Shown: piece after piece, positions 35,397 to 47,146 of the stretch
Position numbering within the stretch: the first letter of the stretch is position 1
Layout: every line of letters begins with the position of its first letter
Assembly: GCA_009733775.1 (NCBI GenBank)
Contig: WOGZ01000015.1
Span: 62,001-126,000, forward strand
Reading direction: 5' to 3'
Source: Alectoria sarmentosa
Taxonomy: Eukaryota > Ascomycota > Lecanoromycetes > Lecanorales > Parmeliaceae
Length of the DNA: 64,000 nucleotides
The notes under the pieces: generated by a model
What the model saw: the letters and a program-made list of their open reading frames with translations, nothing else
Told to the model about the DNA's origin: nothing
Databases searched by the model: none
Program-made: the position numbers and the translations under genes

Positions 35397-37123
35397 ATCC
35401 TGGCTACTCCGTATCCTCCATGGCAACCGTCTTAGTATTGTATCGCAAGGCCATGGCAGCTTCTTCCTCTCCATTGAACGCCCTTTCCCCTCTGCGATTG
35501 CCATCAAGCTCTGCGTGTATAACAATCGTGCGTCCCATGATGCCTCGCCCATTCGCGCAGGATAGTGCTTTTGACCATGCCACCAGATCTCTGTGGCCAT
35601 AGCCTTCACCCCTCCATCGACAGCGTATGTTTGCTACGATCTGCAGGCTTTTTAGATCTCTGTTACACCGTATGATGTATTGAATTGATGGTTTGTTTAA
35701 AAGGAGAAGCACCGCCGAGTTGTAAAGCGATGGATTGTCAGGTGAGTAGACAGCGACAGAGCTGATGGTAGGAGAACGTGTCTTAGTTGTATTTGAGTGC
35801 TGTGGGGTCGCAAAGGAGAGCTTCAAAACAAGATAATTTAGCTTGAAGTACTCGTGGTGAGCAGGCTGAAACGAGTGGGACTGGCGTGGTGGAAAGGTCG
35901 AGGTTGACTTCGTGGGGTGAAGTGACTGGGGTTAGAATGCGAGGGTCGCTCAGCCTTGAGCTATCAAAGTGACGATCGCCTCGCCAGATGCTTACGAGAG
36001 TATAGACCTCAGCGCTCTCTTGATCCGCATCGACGAATCTGCTACAATACGTGCGCGTGTACTACAGTGCTTCTTGGCTTTCTTTTCAACAGGCTATGTA
36101 CCGTAGCTGAGGAATTTGTTCCAACCAGTCATTGTCTTGTGTGGAACGGTGAGAGAAGAAAGAGACGGAAAATGCGTCTCGAAATGATATCGTGCCCAGA
36201 CCTTATCCCGCTTCCCTTATGGTCAATAATCATCCAGCAATATTTCTGGAAATCCTGCTATCTTGGTTTCTGATAGGCACGCCGGAGTGAGAGCAAGTGT
36301 GGCCAAAACGCCCATGCCAACATGCCAAAATTGTGTCTGCCTCAAGCATTCATTCTATAGATTCATGCACCTTCTCCCAAATCTTGTGTCCGCCCCTCAA
36401 AACGTTAGCCAACCCGATGGCTCGAATCTTCCGAAATCCGAGCCATGTGTATATGCGAGTGCGGGTGTCTCCTTCACGCTTCCGTGCGTATGCAGCTTTC
36501 TCCATGGGTTTTCACCGCAATGGTCTGGAACTAATGGCCTACTCTTGTCGATCGCTGATCTTGATTTTCATCACAGGAGAGGATACAAGACACAAGATGA
36601 AAACGTAGTTTTTGGTTCATCATTCATACCACCGGAGGATAGGGCTCTACTGATGTAAGAGCTACCATTCTGATAGAAGCTCAATTGATGATGTCTGGAT
36701 CCGACGTGAATGAACAATTGGTACCAATTTCGGTGTTGGCTTCGTACCAGCGAGTAATGTAGGAAAAAGCGTTCATGGAGACGGCCTTGTGGAAAGAGTC
36801 TCTTGTCTTTCTCTAGTGTACCTACTTCCAGATGAAGCAAAGAGCAGGCTGATTTTGATTGTACCTTAGATTGAGAAATGGCCGCTAGTGTCTTGGCACC
36901 AATACAGCCCGATGGACCGAAATAAAGACCCTTGACAGGCGAACCCTGGAGGCTCTACAGCTCGTGCTCAAGTGTCAACAACAGTCAACATCGACCGGGG
37001 CGCACGATAATTTCAATAAACGTATACTTGCCATCATGCTTGCAATATGTCAAGCATCGAGTAGTCTCAGAGCCCACGACTGCTCAGTCTCCAACCACCG
37101 CGATAGCTCCATGGTACCCTACA
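35397..37123. other. Large divergent intergenic region
   Basis: About 1.7 kb between divergent starts of the TRP-like gene and the orphan gene. Open frames near 35.4-35.8 kb overlap the presumed 5' leader and look non-coding. I see no other gene. It likely holds two promoters. Confidence 0.5.
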
Positions 37124-40100
37124 ATGCCGGAGAGCCTGTCCTTCCCAGAAGAGTCTCGAGCAGGAGTCAAACTTTTTGGGAAGCACAATTGGAGAGGAAA
37201 GCTCTTCTCAGCCAGTAGCAGATTCGGACGAGATGTGGACAACCTCGAAAGTACCGACGATGATATCGCCAACTTCCTCAATACAACCGATATGAGGCCA
37301 GAGGCAGGACCTCAGTCAGCACTCCTCGCTCCTGCTATTGACATTGTTGCTGGTTCGAGAACGCCATCTGCCGCCCAAGTCGATCAGGATGATAGCACTG
37401 TCGATGTCCATCGAAGGGCCAAACCTAGTCATAGCAAGGGACTAAGTGTAAGATTCGAGTCAGCTCCACCAGCAGTCATTGGTGTGGGTGGAGACGAGGC
37501 TGAGCTGCCGTCGAGAGACGTCTCCAAGTCGTTCACAAATTCAGTGAGATATGAACGATCGCCGAGTCGAGAGCCATCGCACTACAATGCCGACGACCAG
37601 CGCTCCGAGCAAGATCCCAATGACGAGACCTCCTTCCGGCCCTCGTCTCTACGGAGAAGACCAACTGGAATCGACGATGAACTCGTTGCGGAAGAATCAC
37701 ATCAGGCAGGTTATGACCGAGAGGCAAATCAGTCTGCTTTCGCAGGGATTCGAAAGTTGTCACCTCGGTCGGGAAACCAGGGGCAGGATCTGGAATACGA
37801 CTTGCGGGAAAGAGGTTTCGCAAATTCCTCCTATGAACCCTCCTCGGCAGGCGAAGATCTGTCTTACCATCAAAGCTACACCGGGCAGACAGCAGAAATT
37901 ATAAGTCACGGGGGCACACGGCATCCACGTGTTTCTCCTCTAGAAACTTTGCCCGCCAATTCTCTGACCCCCGCGGAGTCGCCTTTACCACCCTACGTCT
38001 CCCAAGAAGTCTCATCATCAAGAGGTTTCGTTCTACCTGTCAACAAAGATCTACTAAAGTTGCAAGGTTCTGAGCACCAAGGCAATCGTCAGGATACCCA
38101 GGACGTCTCAAGAAGTCCGAAAGACAAGCTGCTGTCTCCACGCACTGCAGCCAAGAGTGTTGGGGACGAGTCCTTAAATGAATTTGACTCGCGTGTGCGG
38201 CGCTTCAACAGCCTCTTCCGACTGAATGTTTCTGCGGATGTCGATGTTATGGCGGTGCCCTTAAAGAGATGGGTCAGGACTTCTGCATGGTGGTTTTTGA
38301 GGGGTAGAGGAGGGCTCGAAACTGCCATCCGTGGCAATTCATCGTCCATCGTCCCAGCTAATGCTGCGAACGATCGTGATCTGCCTTCGACTCTGAAGCA
38401 AGCATACGTCAACCTTGCAAAGGCTTGGTGGATTCTGAAAGATGTCATCCCGAATCTTCCCGAGATCAGAAGGTTTGGTAATGCCAGTATGAGTTCCATG
38501 GTTGCGATGATAAGAAGCTTCGGAGACCAACCCCTTGCCGAGCTCGTCGAGGTCCACTTGAGTATTTTCACAACTATGGGGGGTTTGATGAGGTCAATGA
38601 AAAGAAACGAAAGCTTACCACCGGATGATCTCCAAATGCAGAGATTAGAATCACAGATCTTTCTCGAGGCTCCGACCTTTTCTTCAGAGCTTGCGGCTCT
38701 CTTGGTCAACAATATTCTCAGCCCTTCAATCAAGGGTAAGAACTACATTGCCGATCCCTTTTTTCCGATTTTGGTTGAAGACACCGAACGCCACTTTAGC
38801 TTTGGCACCATGTTTGTTGACGTTTGTTTGGACTATCGTGATGGTGCTAAGCCAGGAATACACATCCCCTGTCTGGTGTCGGTACTACGCGAGCGAACCG
38901 ATTGGGCGGTGAAGGCAGTTGTTGCGAGCCAAGACGGGCAAGTCAATCTTGTGATACAGTCAGGCGAGCATGGTGGTCTTCATTGGCATGATGTACAATG
39001 GAAGATACCGCTACACACGATGCAGATTGGGCTTGCAGACGGTATCCGTCTACAAATAAAGTTTATCGAGAAAGATTTCAAGACCCTCTGGGGCATCTAT
39101 GATTACACTCAACAGATCCGAAAAAATTTCTCTGCTAGGAGAGGCGAGGAAGTTCTTTATGAGCGCGAACTACCATGCTTCCAGTGTTTTGACTCCCCGT
39201 CATTTCCCACGGAACCCGTCAAAGACTGCAGACTACGCCTGTTCGAGAGGAAAGTCGTTGCACCAGAGGGTAATGGCCAGCATGGATCTCACGATGGTCA
39301 TCGGTTGATGGTGGTCACCCCCCCAGGTACCAAAACCTTGAGCAGCGTGAACCATCAGCTGGGTAGAGACAGCCCAATACTTTTCCGCACCCATCAAAGC
39401 AAAGGTGGGAACACTCTGCTTGTAAGGGTGCCATCTTCTTTAAGGCTATCATTTACTTTCCGTGAAGCAAGCGATTTCGAGAAATTCCATTCCACTCTTG
39501 CTGGGACATCGATAACCGAAGACGATCATTGTTCCGCCTCTTTGTTATTGGAAAATTTCACCATCAGTTCTGTGTCTGCTGATCAGGACATGGTATATAT
39601 GAACGCCAGCCGCTGTGTTAGTGATCTCAAATGGCAGAAGTTGCGCGTTATCAACAGAGGACCGCCACCTTGTGGTAACGATTTGCAATCGATGGTTCGT
39701 TCAGAACGTCTTCGGATAGTGGCAGACTGTCAATATGGCAATTTCACGGACCGAATCAATGTTGGGCCCGGTGAGCTGCAGCTGAATTTGAGCGTTGAGA
39801 ACATGAACGAGATCAAGCTTCTGCGGGCCGCACAGCAAGACATGGCTTGGGGCTTGGCCGACGGTGTATTGCGAGAGGCTGACTTGAGCTCTCTGTCCCA
39901 GATGCTACGTACAATGGGCATGTCTCCATCCGTGAGAATGTACCACTTCCGTTCTCTGTCAGATCTGCACAGCTTTCAGACCATGCTCACCGGATTTCAC
40001 GTGGTTTACGATGGATTGGCAAGCATGTTCTCTATCTCGCGTCGACGTTATAAGCGTTGGGAAGCCAGCGCTCCGCGCTTGCAAATCGTAAAGCAAGACA

Positions 40101-40506
40101 AAACCTCGCAGCTGGTAGCGTTCTTCAAAGACTTCAGCCACGGAGCATGCATGAACTTTGTCCTCAAGGTCACTGACGCCTTTGAAACATTTGCACGTTC
40201 TGGCGCATTCTTTTTGCGTATCGTAGATGCCAAATTCGCATTACCAAAGGGCGAGTCGGATCCCGAAAGAGACTTTATTTGTCTCGATATGCCCGAGTAT
40301 CCGAGTGAACACGATGATATTATGATTGGATTCGATAACGAACAAGGTAAGCATTGGAAAAGACTCCTCGGATCACCGCAAACAAAATCTCGACTGACCA
40401 AGGTGCAGACAGGGAGAGATTTTCATCGTACGTGTATTTGGAGTCCTAACTGCCCACATCAGCGGCCCGAATCTTGAGCCTTGAAACATGTCTCGGGAGT
40501 TCATAG
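37124..40506 (+). CDS. Large orphan fungal protein
   Basis: I do not recognise the family. Exons 37124-40427 and 40463-40506 give 1115 residues. The 35-bp intron between them has a GTACGT donor, a CTAAC branch site and a CAG acceptor, but is at the short end for fungi. Without splicing the frame would end at 40477. The first ~400 residues are polar and low-complexity (Ser, Pro, Glu, Arg), starting PESLSFPEESRAGVKLFG. The rest is ordered: a helical stretch near FRLNVSADVDVMAVPLKRWV, then mixed alpha/beta sequence with NNILSPSIKGKNYIADPFFP and RIVADCQYGNFTDRINVGPG. There is no signal peptide or clear membrane helix. Open sequence continues upstream of the chosen ATG, which is preceded by a plausible leader. 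Confidence 0.72.
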
Positions 40507-41446
40507 TCTGAAGACATGCCCCAAGACTCAAAATCCCTTCTTGAATAGGAAATGCTGACTCGGAAATCATGAACAGCGCGCTGCCAGCTCCGGTCAATAA
40601 AATGTCTCGAATGGCGTCTTTGAGGAGGTAACATAAACGTGTGAACGATTCATCTTGATACCCTGGAGACGTGAGTAAGCTTTGATGCTGTTATTCTACT
40701 CGGACCCTCGATTATGATGAAGCGGACAATCAAGTATTGTTGAGTTCCTAAATGCTATGAACCAGGAGCCAACATCGGATTACTCGATACTGTTGTAGAG
40801 CCTTGCGACACCTGGTTACGGGACCGTGGGAAAGTCCGGTATACTCTCCCAAATATGGGCCGAAGAACGCCGTATGTTCCTCTATTTCATTCGAGGGTGA
40901 AGGATGATGAAGAGCTGACGCTGATTCTCAATAGTCAAATCAGATAGATTGAAAATCGGCAATTAACTTTGATGGGGGCACCAAGGGGTAGGGTTCAGAG
41001 TAATGGACAATTCGCAGACCATTGGGACCAAGTTGGCCAAGTGTATGCCAACGTGGTCAGTTCGCCAAGGTCTTACCGAGGTCCATCCAGCTTACCATGA
41101 TATAACATCGTGGTAAAACATCATAATGTGATATCATAATGTGGTAACATCGCTTCTCAATAGATCCATTCGGGGTCTCGCTGACGTCGTCGTCATGGCT
41201 TCTTAAGGAGGTTTCAAGATCAACAACCGCTTCTTCCCTACTAGTAATCCCGACTCCCTTGTTGGTGGGGAAACTGGTGCACCCACATAGACACAACTTG
41301 GGTCCTCGACCATCAGGTTGGGGCCAAATATAGCTTAGCGTATCTTGGGGCCAAGTTGGCAGTCTAATAAGCCGGCAGTTCATCGGTTAAAATCCGCTCA
41401 AGTTTGTGTAACCCGCAAATATTGCCGTACAAAGTCAACCACAAGT
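40507..41446. other. Intergenic region with repeat copy
   Basis: The right third of this gap is the third copy of the dispersed repeat, which ends only about 84 bp before the PLP-enzyme start. The left part shows nothing recognisable. Confidence 0.55.
41018..41363 (+). repeat. Dispersed repeat, copy C
   Basis: Aligns with the copies near 1.2-1.5 kb and 2.3-2.6 kb. Left end GGGACCAAGTTGGCCAAG, right end GGGGCCAAGTTGGC: the two ends are direct, not inverted, versions of CCAAGTTGGC. The centre has several ATCATAATGTGGTA-like near repeats. No coding capacity. Confidence 0.65.
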
Positions 41447-42811
41447 ATGCCTCCTTCTGCTCCTCCTAGTGGCATACAAGCCATCTCCCCCTCCGAATTA
41501 CCTCCTCCATTTTCCCCTCCCTCAATCCACCATCCTTCCACCCTCGCCATCCACGCCGATGACCAACTCAATCGCTCCGCAGACGTAGCCCCCGCTCTCC
41601 ACGTCTCTACAACATTCCGCTATGCTTCCAATCCAGAGGATCTGGTTACTATCAAGGATTTCAAAGTACGCTCGCGAAACACCAAGCTGATGGCTCCTCC
41701 TCCGTTCCCCAATCGAAAACGCAGCGGGTGTAGCTGATGCCGTCTCCACCCACAGTGGCCACTACCCAACGATATGCACGTCTATTCCCGCCTCACCGCA
41801 CCCACAAGCACGCGACTTGAGATCCTGCTCATGCCCCTCCTTCACGCCCCTTGTCTGACTTATTCGTCCGGCCTGGCGGCTTTACACGGCCTCTACGTCT
41901 TCTTGAATCCCAAGCGCATAAGTATCGGGATTGGGTATCATGGCTCTCACGGCGTGCTCGGGCTGCAGAAGAAGATGACAGGGTGTGAGATACTGGGGCT
42001 GGAGTGTGCAGAAGAGGAGTTGGGCCCAGGGGATGTCATTCATCTAGAGACGCCCGTGAATCCTACCGGGGAGGCATTTTGTATAGAGAAGTATGCGCGG
42101 AAGGCTCATGCAAGAGGCGCGTTCCTCCTCGTTGACGCAACCTTCGGGCCGCCAGGGTTACAAGATCCGTTTGTGTGGGGTGCAGATGTCGTAATGCACG
42201 CTGGGACTAAGTATCTAGGCGGGCATAGCGATATGTTATGTGGCGTTCTGGCGAGCAATAAGAAAGGGTGGGTAGAGGAGCTGAGGGAAGAGCGGACGTA
42301 TTTGGGCAGTGTGATGGGGAGTCTGGAAGGCTGGCTTGGGGTGCGGAGTTTGAGGACATTGGAGATCAGGGTACAAAGACAGAGCAGCAATTGTCAGCAA
42401 CTGGTGGGCTGGATCTCTGGCATGCTAGAGGGGGCGGAGGGAGGGGAGACGGTCAGAGAGGCGGTGGAGAAGGTTCAGCATGCGAGTTTACAGGTTGCGG
42501 ATATGGAGTGGCTGAGGGACCAGATGCCGAATGGATATGGACCTGTTTTTGCGATCGCGATGAAGAGTGAGAGTCTGGCGAGAAGACTGCCGAGTAAGCT
42601 GGAATTGTTCCACCATGCTACGTCTCTGGGCGGGGTGGAGAGTTTGATTGAATGGAGGGCTATGAGTGATATGACTGTTGATACTCGGTTACTCAGGGTC
42701 AGTGTCGGGCTGGAGCATTGGGAGGACTTGAGGGATGATTTGATGAGGGGGTTCAAGGCTCTGAGAGAGGAGGAAAAGAACAGGGCTGTCCCAGCGGACT
42801 CAACTGATTGA
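41447..42811 (+). CDS. Cys/Met metabolism PLP-dependent enzyme
   Basis: Pyridoxal-phosphate enzyme of the cystathionine gamma-synthase/beta-lyase family (trans-sulfuration). Exons 41447-41665 and 41756-42811 join in phase to 424 residues, the family's usual length. Landmarks are HADDQLNRSADVAPALHVS, the substrate-site HVYSRLTAPT, and the cofactor region YSSGLAALHGL. These are followed by ETPVNPTGE, the Asp in LLVDATFGPP, and the catalytic lysine in HAGTKYLGGHSD. The C-terminal domain ends near LLRVSVGLEHWEDL. The exact reaction cannot be told from motifs. It resembles the less-studied fungal branch with TKYLGGHSD rather than classical Met25-type enzymes. Its promoter is invaded by a repeat copy. 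Confidence 0.87.
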
Positions 42812-43385
42812 AAAGTCCCTCTCCAAGCATTCACGGCATAACACTGGCCACATACGCGGCTCAAATCTGACTTCAGCGTCAAATTAACCAATACAAGCCT
42901 GCATGGACTAACCCGACAAAGTGACCGCTTTTTGGTCAAGTGATGGAAGGAGCTCACTGACTTACGGACACCCGCCCAATAATATGAATGATACAAACAA
43001 AGACACACCTTCCATGTGTTTAGCCCCGCGAGGAAGTGAGCCCAGCGAGTTTGTTAAACATTTATCACCCATCTTTTGTCCTCTTTCCTTTCCGTAGTTT
43101 GCACTGTGTCGCTTCTACACAAAGGAACAATAACCAGGCTGTACATTGCTGTTTAGGTATGCTGAAAAAACACAATGTACGTATTGAGAGCGATTTGTCT
43201 TCTTCCATCCATCAAAGCATAGGCTTGCTGCCCAATTTCCGGAATCTTTTACAGGCTAACTCCGAGGGTTTGCACAGTGATACCAAGATACAAGCCTTCA
43301 CTGTGAGTACACAAAGATGGCTCTTTGCCCGTCTATCGACTAGAACATATAAATTGACATCAGCAACATAGCTTCCGGAAACAGG
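42812..43385. other. Intergenic region
   Basis: About 570 bp. An open stretch at 43.14-43.31 kb could be a non-coding leader of the next gene. No family recognised. Confidence 0.45.
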
Positions 43386-44873
43386 ATGTCGACATCTTCA
43401 GATGTCCCAACCCAAGGGTTTGCAGCACTCAGTGTGACGCCATCTGAAAACACCGTCAAAAACAAAGTGGCCAACACGCCACCATCTTCTCCACCGAACA
43501 ACTCCAATCATAGGCCTAACGCCGCTGCAGATACTCAGATCGAGGCTGGAGAGCCATCCATTGCTCCTGAGACTGGGACAGATGACCGGGATCATGACGC
43601 AGATATCGGACCTGCTATCCATCCGCCCGTTCTCGAGAATATCGAGATTCTAGGCTATCTAAAGGACAAGAATGGCATCAGCTATTCTCGTGATATCGGC
43701 CGTTCCGCTTCGATCCATGACGAAGTATACTTCATTTTTGGGGAGACTTTCTGCAAAGATTCTGCTGGAGGTTCAGCTGGTACCACTAGCAATACGATTG
43801 CGTATGTCGAGGATCGCGCCAACTTCCTCGAAAGTGAGTACAGAGAGATTTCTGAAGATGGCAAGGTCAAAGCGTTTGTGCCTTTGAATGACAAAGAGAT
43901 CCGCTTCGAAAAGGAGAACAAAGATGCACGGGTGGTGTTCTGCATGTCTGGTGGAATTGTTGATATCGGTGTGGTGGGTGTCGTATGGTTTCAGATATTG
44001 ATCAAGTACGAAGACAGCGAGGAATCCTACAGTGGCATTGGTCAAGCCAGACTCAGTACCTACTCGGATGGTAGGATACTTGTGGCGCGCCTTGGCCCTC
44101 TCCTCTTTGGCCCCGACGAGCCGAGGATAGGTTCATTCTCCACGTTGCTATATAAAGGCCATGTTTACCTCTGGAGTGCTCGTCCAGATGGGCAGATAAT
44201 CCTTGCTCGAGTTGAACAGTACGAGACGGCTCTTCGTGACGGATACGAGTACTGGAGTGGTAGCGGTTGGGTTCCCGGTTGGCATGAAGCTGTGCCTGTC
44301 TTGCACGATGTCCAGCAGGGTGCCATTATTTATACCAAAATGTTTGGAAGAGACAAGCCATTCGTCTTTGTGGGAGTGAACGAACGAGGGGATAGTATGA
44401 TTCAAATTGGTGCAGCGGCAGAGGTTCAGGGTCCTTTTGACCTTACGGCGGTATGCAAAGCAACGGGCATTGACTACGACAAAAAGTACAAGTACTGCAT
44501 CTACCCTCATCTTTTTGCCTCCAATATACCAAAGCGTGAGCTAATGGTCACTTGGAGTGAGCATTCTCCTGGTGGAGTCATCGCTGCAAAGCTGAAATTC
44601 AAGGTTGATGAGGTCGCTGCTATCGAGGAAGCTGAAGAGCGTAAGCGTGCAGCTGAAGAGCAGGAGGCCCGCCGTCTTGCCAACATTGCCGAAGAGGAGG
44701 CCCGCCATATTGCCAGCATTGCCGAAGAGCAGGAGACAAAGGATGAATACGGGTACGATTCCGAAGAGAGCAATGACCCTAGACCAAGGAGGGACCGCTC
44801 GGAAGGCCGCCTGAAGACAGGCTATATCTTGAGGGTCGTACGCACCTGTTCTGATCCTCCATCGGAACCATAG
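43386..44873 (+). CDS. Orphan protein with C-terminal coiled coil
   Basis: A single exon of 495 residues. After a polar N-terminus, the body alternates short strands with aromatic-Gly-Asp turns (YFIFGETFCKD, GHVYLWSARPDGQ, YEYWSGSGWVPGW, DKPFVFVGVNERGDS). This suggests a beta-propeller, perhaps of the DUF4185/glycosidase-like kind; I am not certain. The tail is a charged helix built from a 33-nt tandem duplication at 44664-44729 (EARRLANIAEE and EARHIASIAEE), followed by an acidic and basic end. There is no signal peptide. Function unknown. The start is the first ATG of the frame; in-frame sequence upstream is short. Confidence 0.7.
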   Translation: MSTSSDVPTQGFAALSVTPSENTVKNKVANTPPSSPPNNSNHRPNAAADTQIEAGEPSIAPETGTDDRDHDADIGPAIHPPVLENIEILGYLKDKNGISYSRDIGRSASIHDEVYFIFGETFCKDSAGGSAGTTSNTIAYVEDRANFLESEYREISEDGKVKAFVPLNDKEIRFEKENKDARVVFCMSGGIVDIGVVGVVWFQILIKYEDSEESYSGIGQARLSTYSDGRILVARLGPLLFGPDEPRIGSFSTLLYKGHVYLWSARPDGQIILARVEQYETALRDGYEYWSGSGWVPGWHEAVPVLHDVQQGAIIYTKMFGRDKPFVFVGVNERGDSMIQIGAAAEVQGPFDLTAVCKATGIDYDKKYKYCIYPHLFASNIPKRELMVTWSEHSPGGVIAAKLKFKVDEVAAIEEAEERKRAAEEQEARRLANIAEEEARHIASIAEEQETKDEYGYDSEESNDPRPRRDRSEGRLKTGYILRVVRTCSDPPSEP

Positions 44874-45516
44874 CCGAAGCATTCTGCCATCAAGGTCACT
44901 GGTTCCATGCGTTGGCGGATATACATAGCTTTTGACCATTAATTATGTGCCTATAACGGTTGATAGCTTCATCCAAATGCACGAAGAGAGATCTTGCTGA
45001 GCAATACCGAACTTGCTACTGGTGACTGTCTCTTGTGCTTGTACTAAATCTGAGGCAGTGGATTTCATGCCAGTGTTTCACAGAGATTAATCATGCTGTG
45101 TCTCCGTGTTTCTACCCATGGCTTCCTCATCACAGTCTATGCTATCCAGGAGAAGCATAGGTGATACGAGAACGCCAGTCAAGCTTCCATCCATCATTAT
45201 CTCGCTATCCTGTCATTCAATGTACCGTGACTCGCAATGCTAGCACGCCAATAGCTCCAGGTACGCTCATGAATCTGTTGAAAGTTGTTGGTTCCCAGCC
45301 TCCTCCGGCCGTTGTCTGGCCAGCCACATACTTTTATACTATATAGAGGATAGCTCCAGGGGAGCTTTGGAGATAATCAATCCACTCGATATATTTTCAA
45401 CAGAATCTGTGAGGACAAGCTAGACGCGCGATCATAATTCAGAGTTGATGACCAGGCCTGCAAAGAATACTCAGCGGATGAAAGCGTGAACGATTAGCAG
45501 AATGGCCGCCTACCTA
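44874..45516. other. Convergent intergenic region
   Basis: About 640 bp between convergent gene ends. No feature recognised. Confidence 0.5.
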
Positions 45517-47146
45517 TTACGTGGGTTGTGTCGTCATGGTAGGGCCATGCGGCCCCGGCAAGGCCTCGAAGGCGTCACGTACAGTACGGCTGTCAGAGTG
45601 TGAGATCGCGTTACTGATGTGTATTTGGCCGGGTGGAGGTAAGACCAACGGCGCTTCGATGTCCTGCAGTGCAATGGAGCGCATGCCTCGCTCGCCTTCC
45701 TCCTCTTTCGCGAATGGCGCTTGTGAAGTGCTCGATCCGTTGTATCTTTCGTATTGTCGTCTATCATTGACTTCAACTGGTTGGCTGTGCGCTGAATGAA
45801 TGGAAGGCAATGACAACATGCTTCGGATACTCTGCTGTAGTTGTTCCAGAGACCATTGTGCGAAGAAGAAGCGCAACGTTGGTAGACAGCACGCTATAAG
45901 CGCAAGACCAGACTCAACCATAGACCAGTATAGAGTCCTTGTTATGAGTACTATTACAAGACATTAGACGAAGCTAGGAATCTCGGCAACCGCGCATTGC
46001 TCACGGTCTGGGTCAACCTCGCCTATTTCATGGAAGATCTCTGCAAGAAGGTCAGCTAAATGTGGCACCTAGGCAGGTAATTAAGAGTTCTCACGATAGG
46101 CTGCCTTGAAGTAAATTACCACCCTCACGATAGACGAAGCAACAGCGCTATTTGACTTTTAGCATTCGGTGATCACACACAGATGAATAGTCGTTTCAAG
46201 TGGGAAGATTTCTCACACTGCGCCCAACAGGAAAATTCCTGTGACAGCGATTTTCCGATGAGTGTTCATGTGAAGCCTCCAAATCTACAGAAATTGTCAG
46301 TCTTGGCTAGGAATCGTGATTTGTACCCACCGTAGGTAATGGCAGGGCCAAAGTCACAATATCAGTAATCAAGTCCGAGGTGACGAATCCTTCCTCTACC
46401 AGAATGGTGTCGATACATTTCGTGAGGAGGTTTTCGGAATCTGTCCAAAGTGCATAGAATCGGAGATCGCAAGGGAAGAGAAGTACAAAGAAGAAGGCCA
46501 ATGTCCACATCAAGACGACCACAATCCAGACCCGAGTAATCACATTGAAGGCCGTGATCGAGCTCTTGCTACAAAATATCCTGCGGTAGAACAAGAGCAC
46601 GCTGATTTTAACGAGTCCAAGGGAGAGCACTTGGATTAGCTGAAACGCAAGTTGGAGCTGATAATCGTTACTAGTCAGCAACAATGGAATCGCACGAGCT
46701 ACGCATCATTTAATCTAGTGGCCAGAGGTTTCACCAACCTTTCCGGTCCAAACCCCAGCATCAGATACAAAAGAAAGTGCATTTCCTCCTGCGGGTGGCA
46801 ACGGACTCGGATATCCAAACGCTTTGTAGTGAACGCCTGCTCTCAATACTTCAGCAGCTCATCCACAAGAAAGTGAGGATTGGATCACGGTACCCATTAC
46901 AAGACAAACGCCGAGACCAATCGTCAGAATCTATACGAGCAAATCAGAACCACGGGTCAGCTTGCAGACCAGCCATTTGCTGCGAGATGGTCATACAGTA
47001 GCCGGAATCGTCAACCAATCATCCATAGCCGGCGATATCTTCTGGATGCGTCTCGTGTGGAATCGCAGGCCGACAAAAACAACGTCCAACACTGGCAACA
47101 CGACTGCCAATGCTAGTATTGATTTTGGATCAGTATCAGATACCAT
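45517..47146 (-). CDS. Rhodopsin-fold (Pth11/SAT4-like) membrane protein with in-frame TGA
   Basis: Fungal seven-helix integral membrane protein of the rhodopsin/SAT4-like family. Seven exons (46997-47146, 46739-46930, 46331-46657, 46217-46284, 46095-46147, 46005-46040, 45517-45950) keep phase throughout and span 420 codons. Family marks are LRFHTRRIQ and DDWLTIP in the first helices, LVKISVLLFYRRIF in the fourth region, LPLPTIWRLHMNTHRKIAV, GIFLLGAVAVASSIVR, then a helix with SMVESGLALIACCLPTLR and a polar tail. One codon inside exon 2 is TGA (46859-46861, codon 74), with family-like sequence on both sides in the same frame. I found no intron that removes it. It is either a recent pseudogene, a sequence error or an unusual splice. 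It sits next to the peptide/P450/DUF3328 genes. Confidence 0.72.

Noticed and set aside
35404..35826. 140-codon minus-strand frame upstream of the TRP-like gene
   Set aside because: No start context or family; it overlaps the presumed leader, and the signal-peptide start at 35396 fits better.
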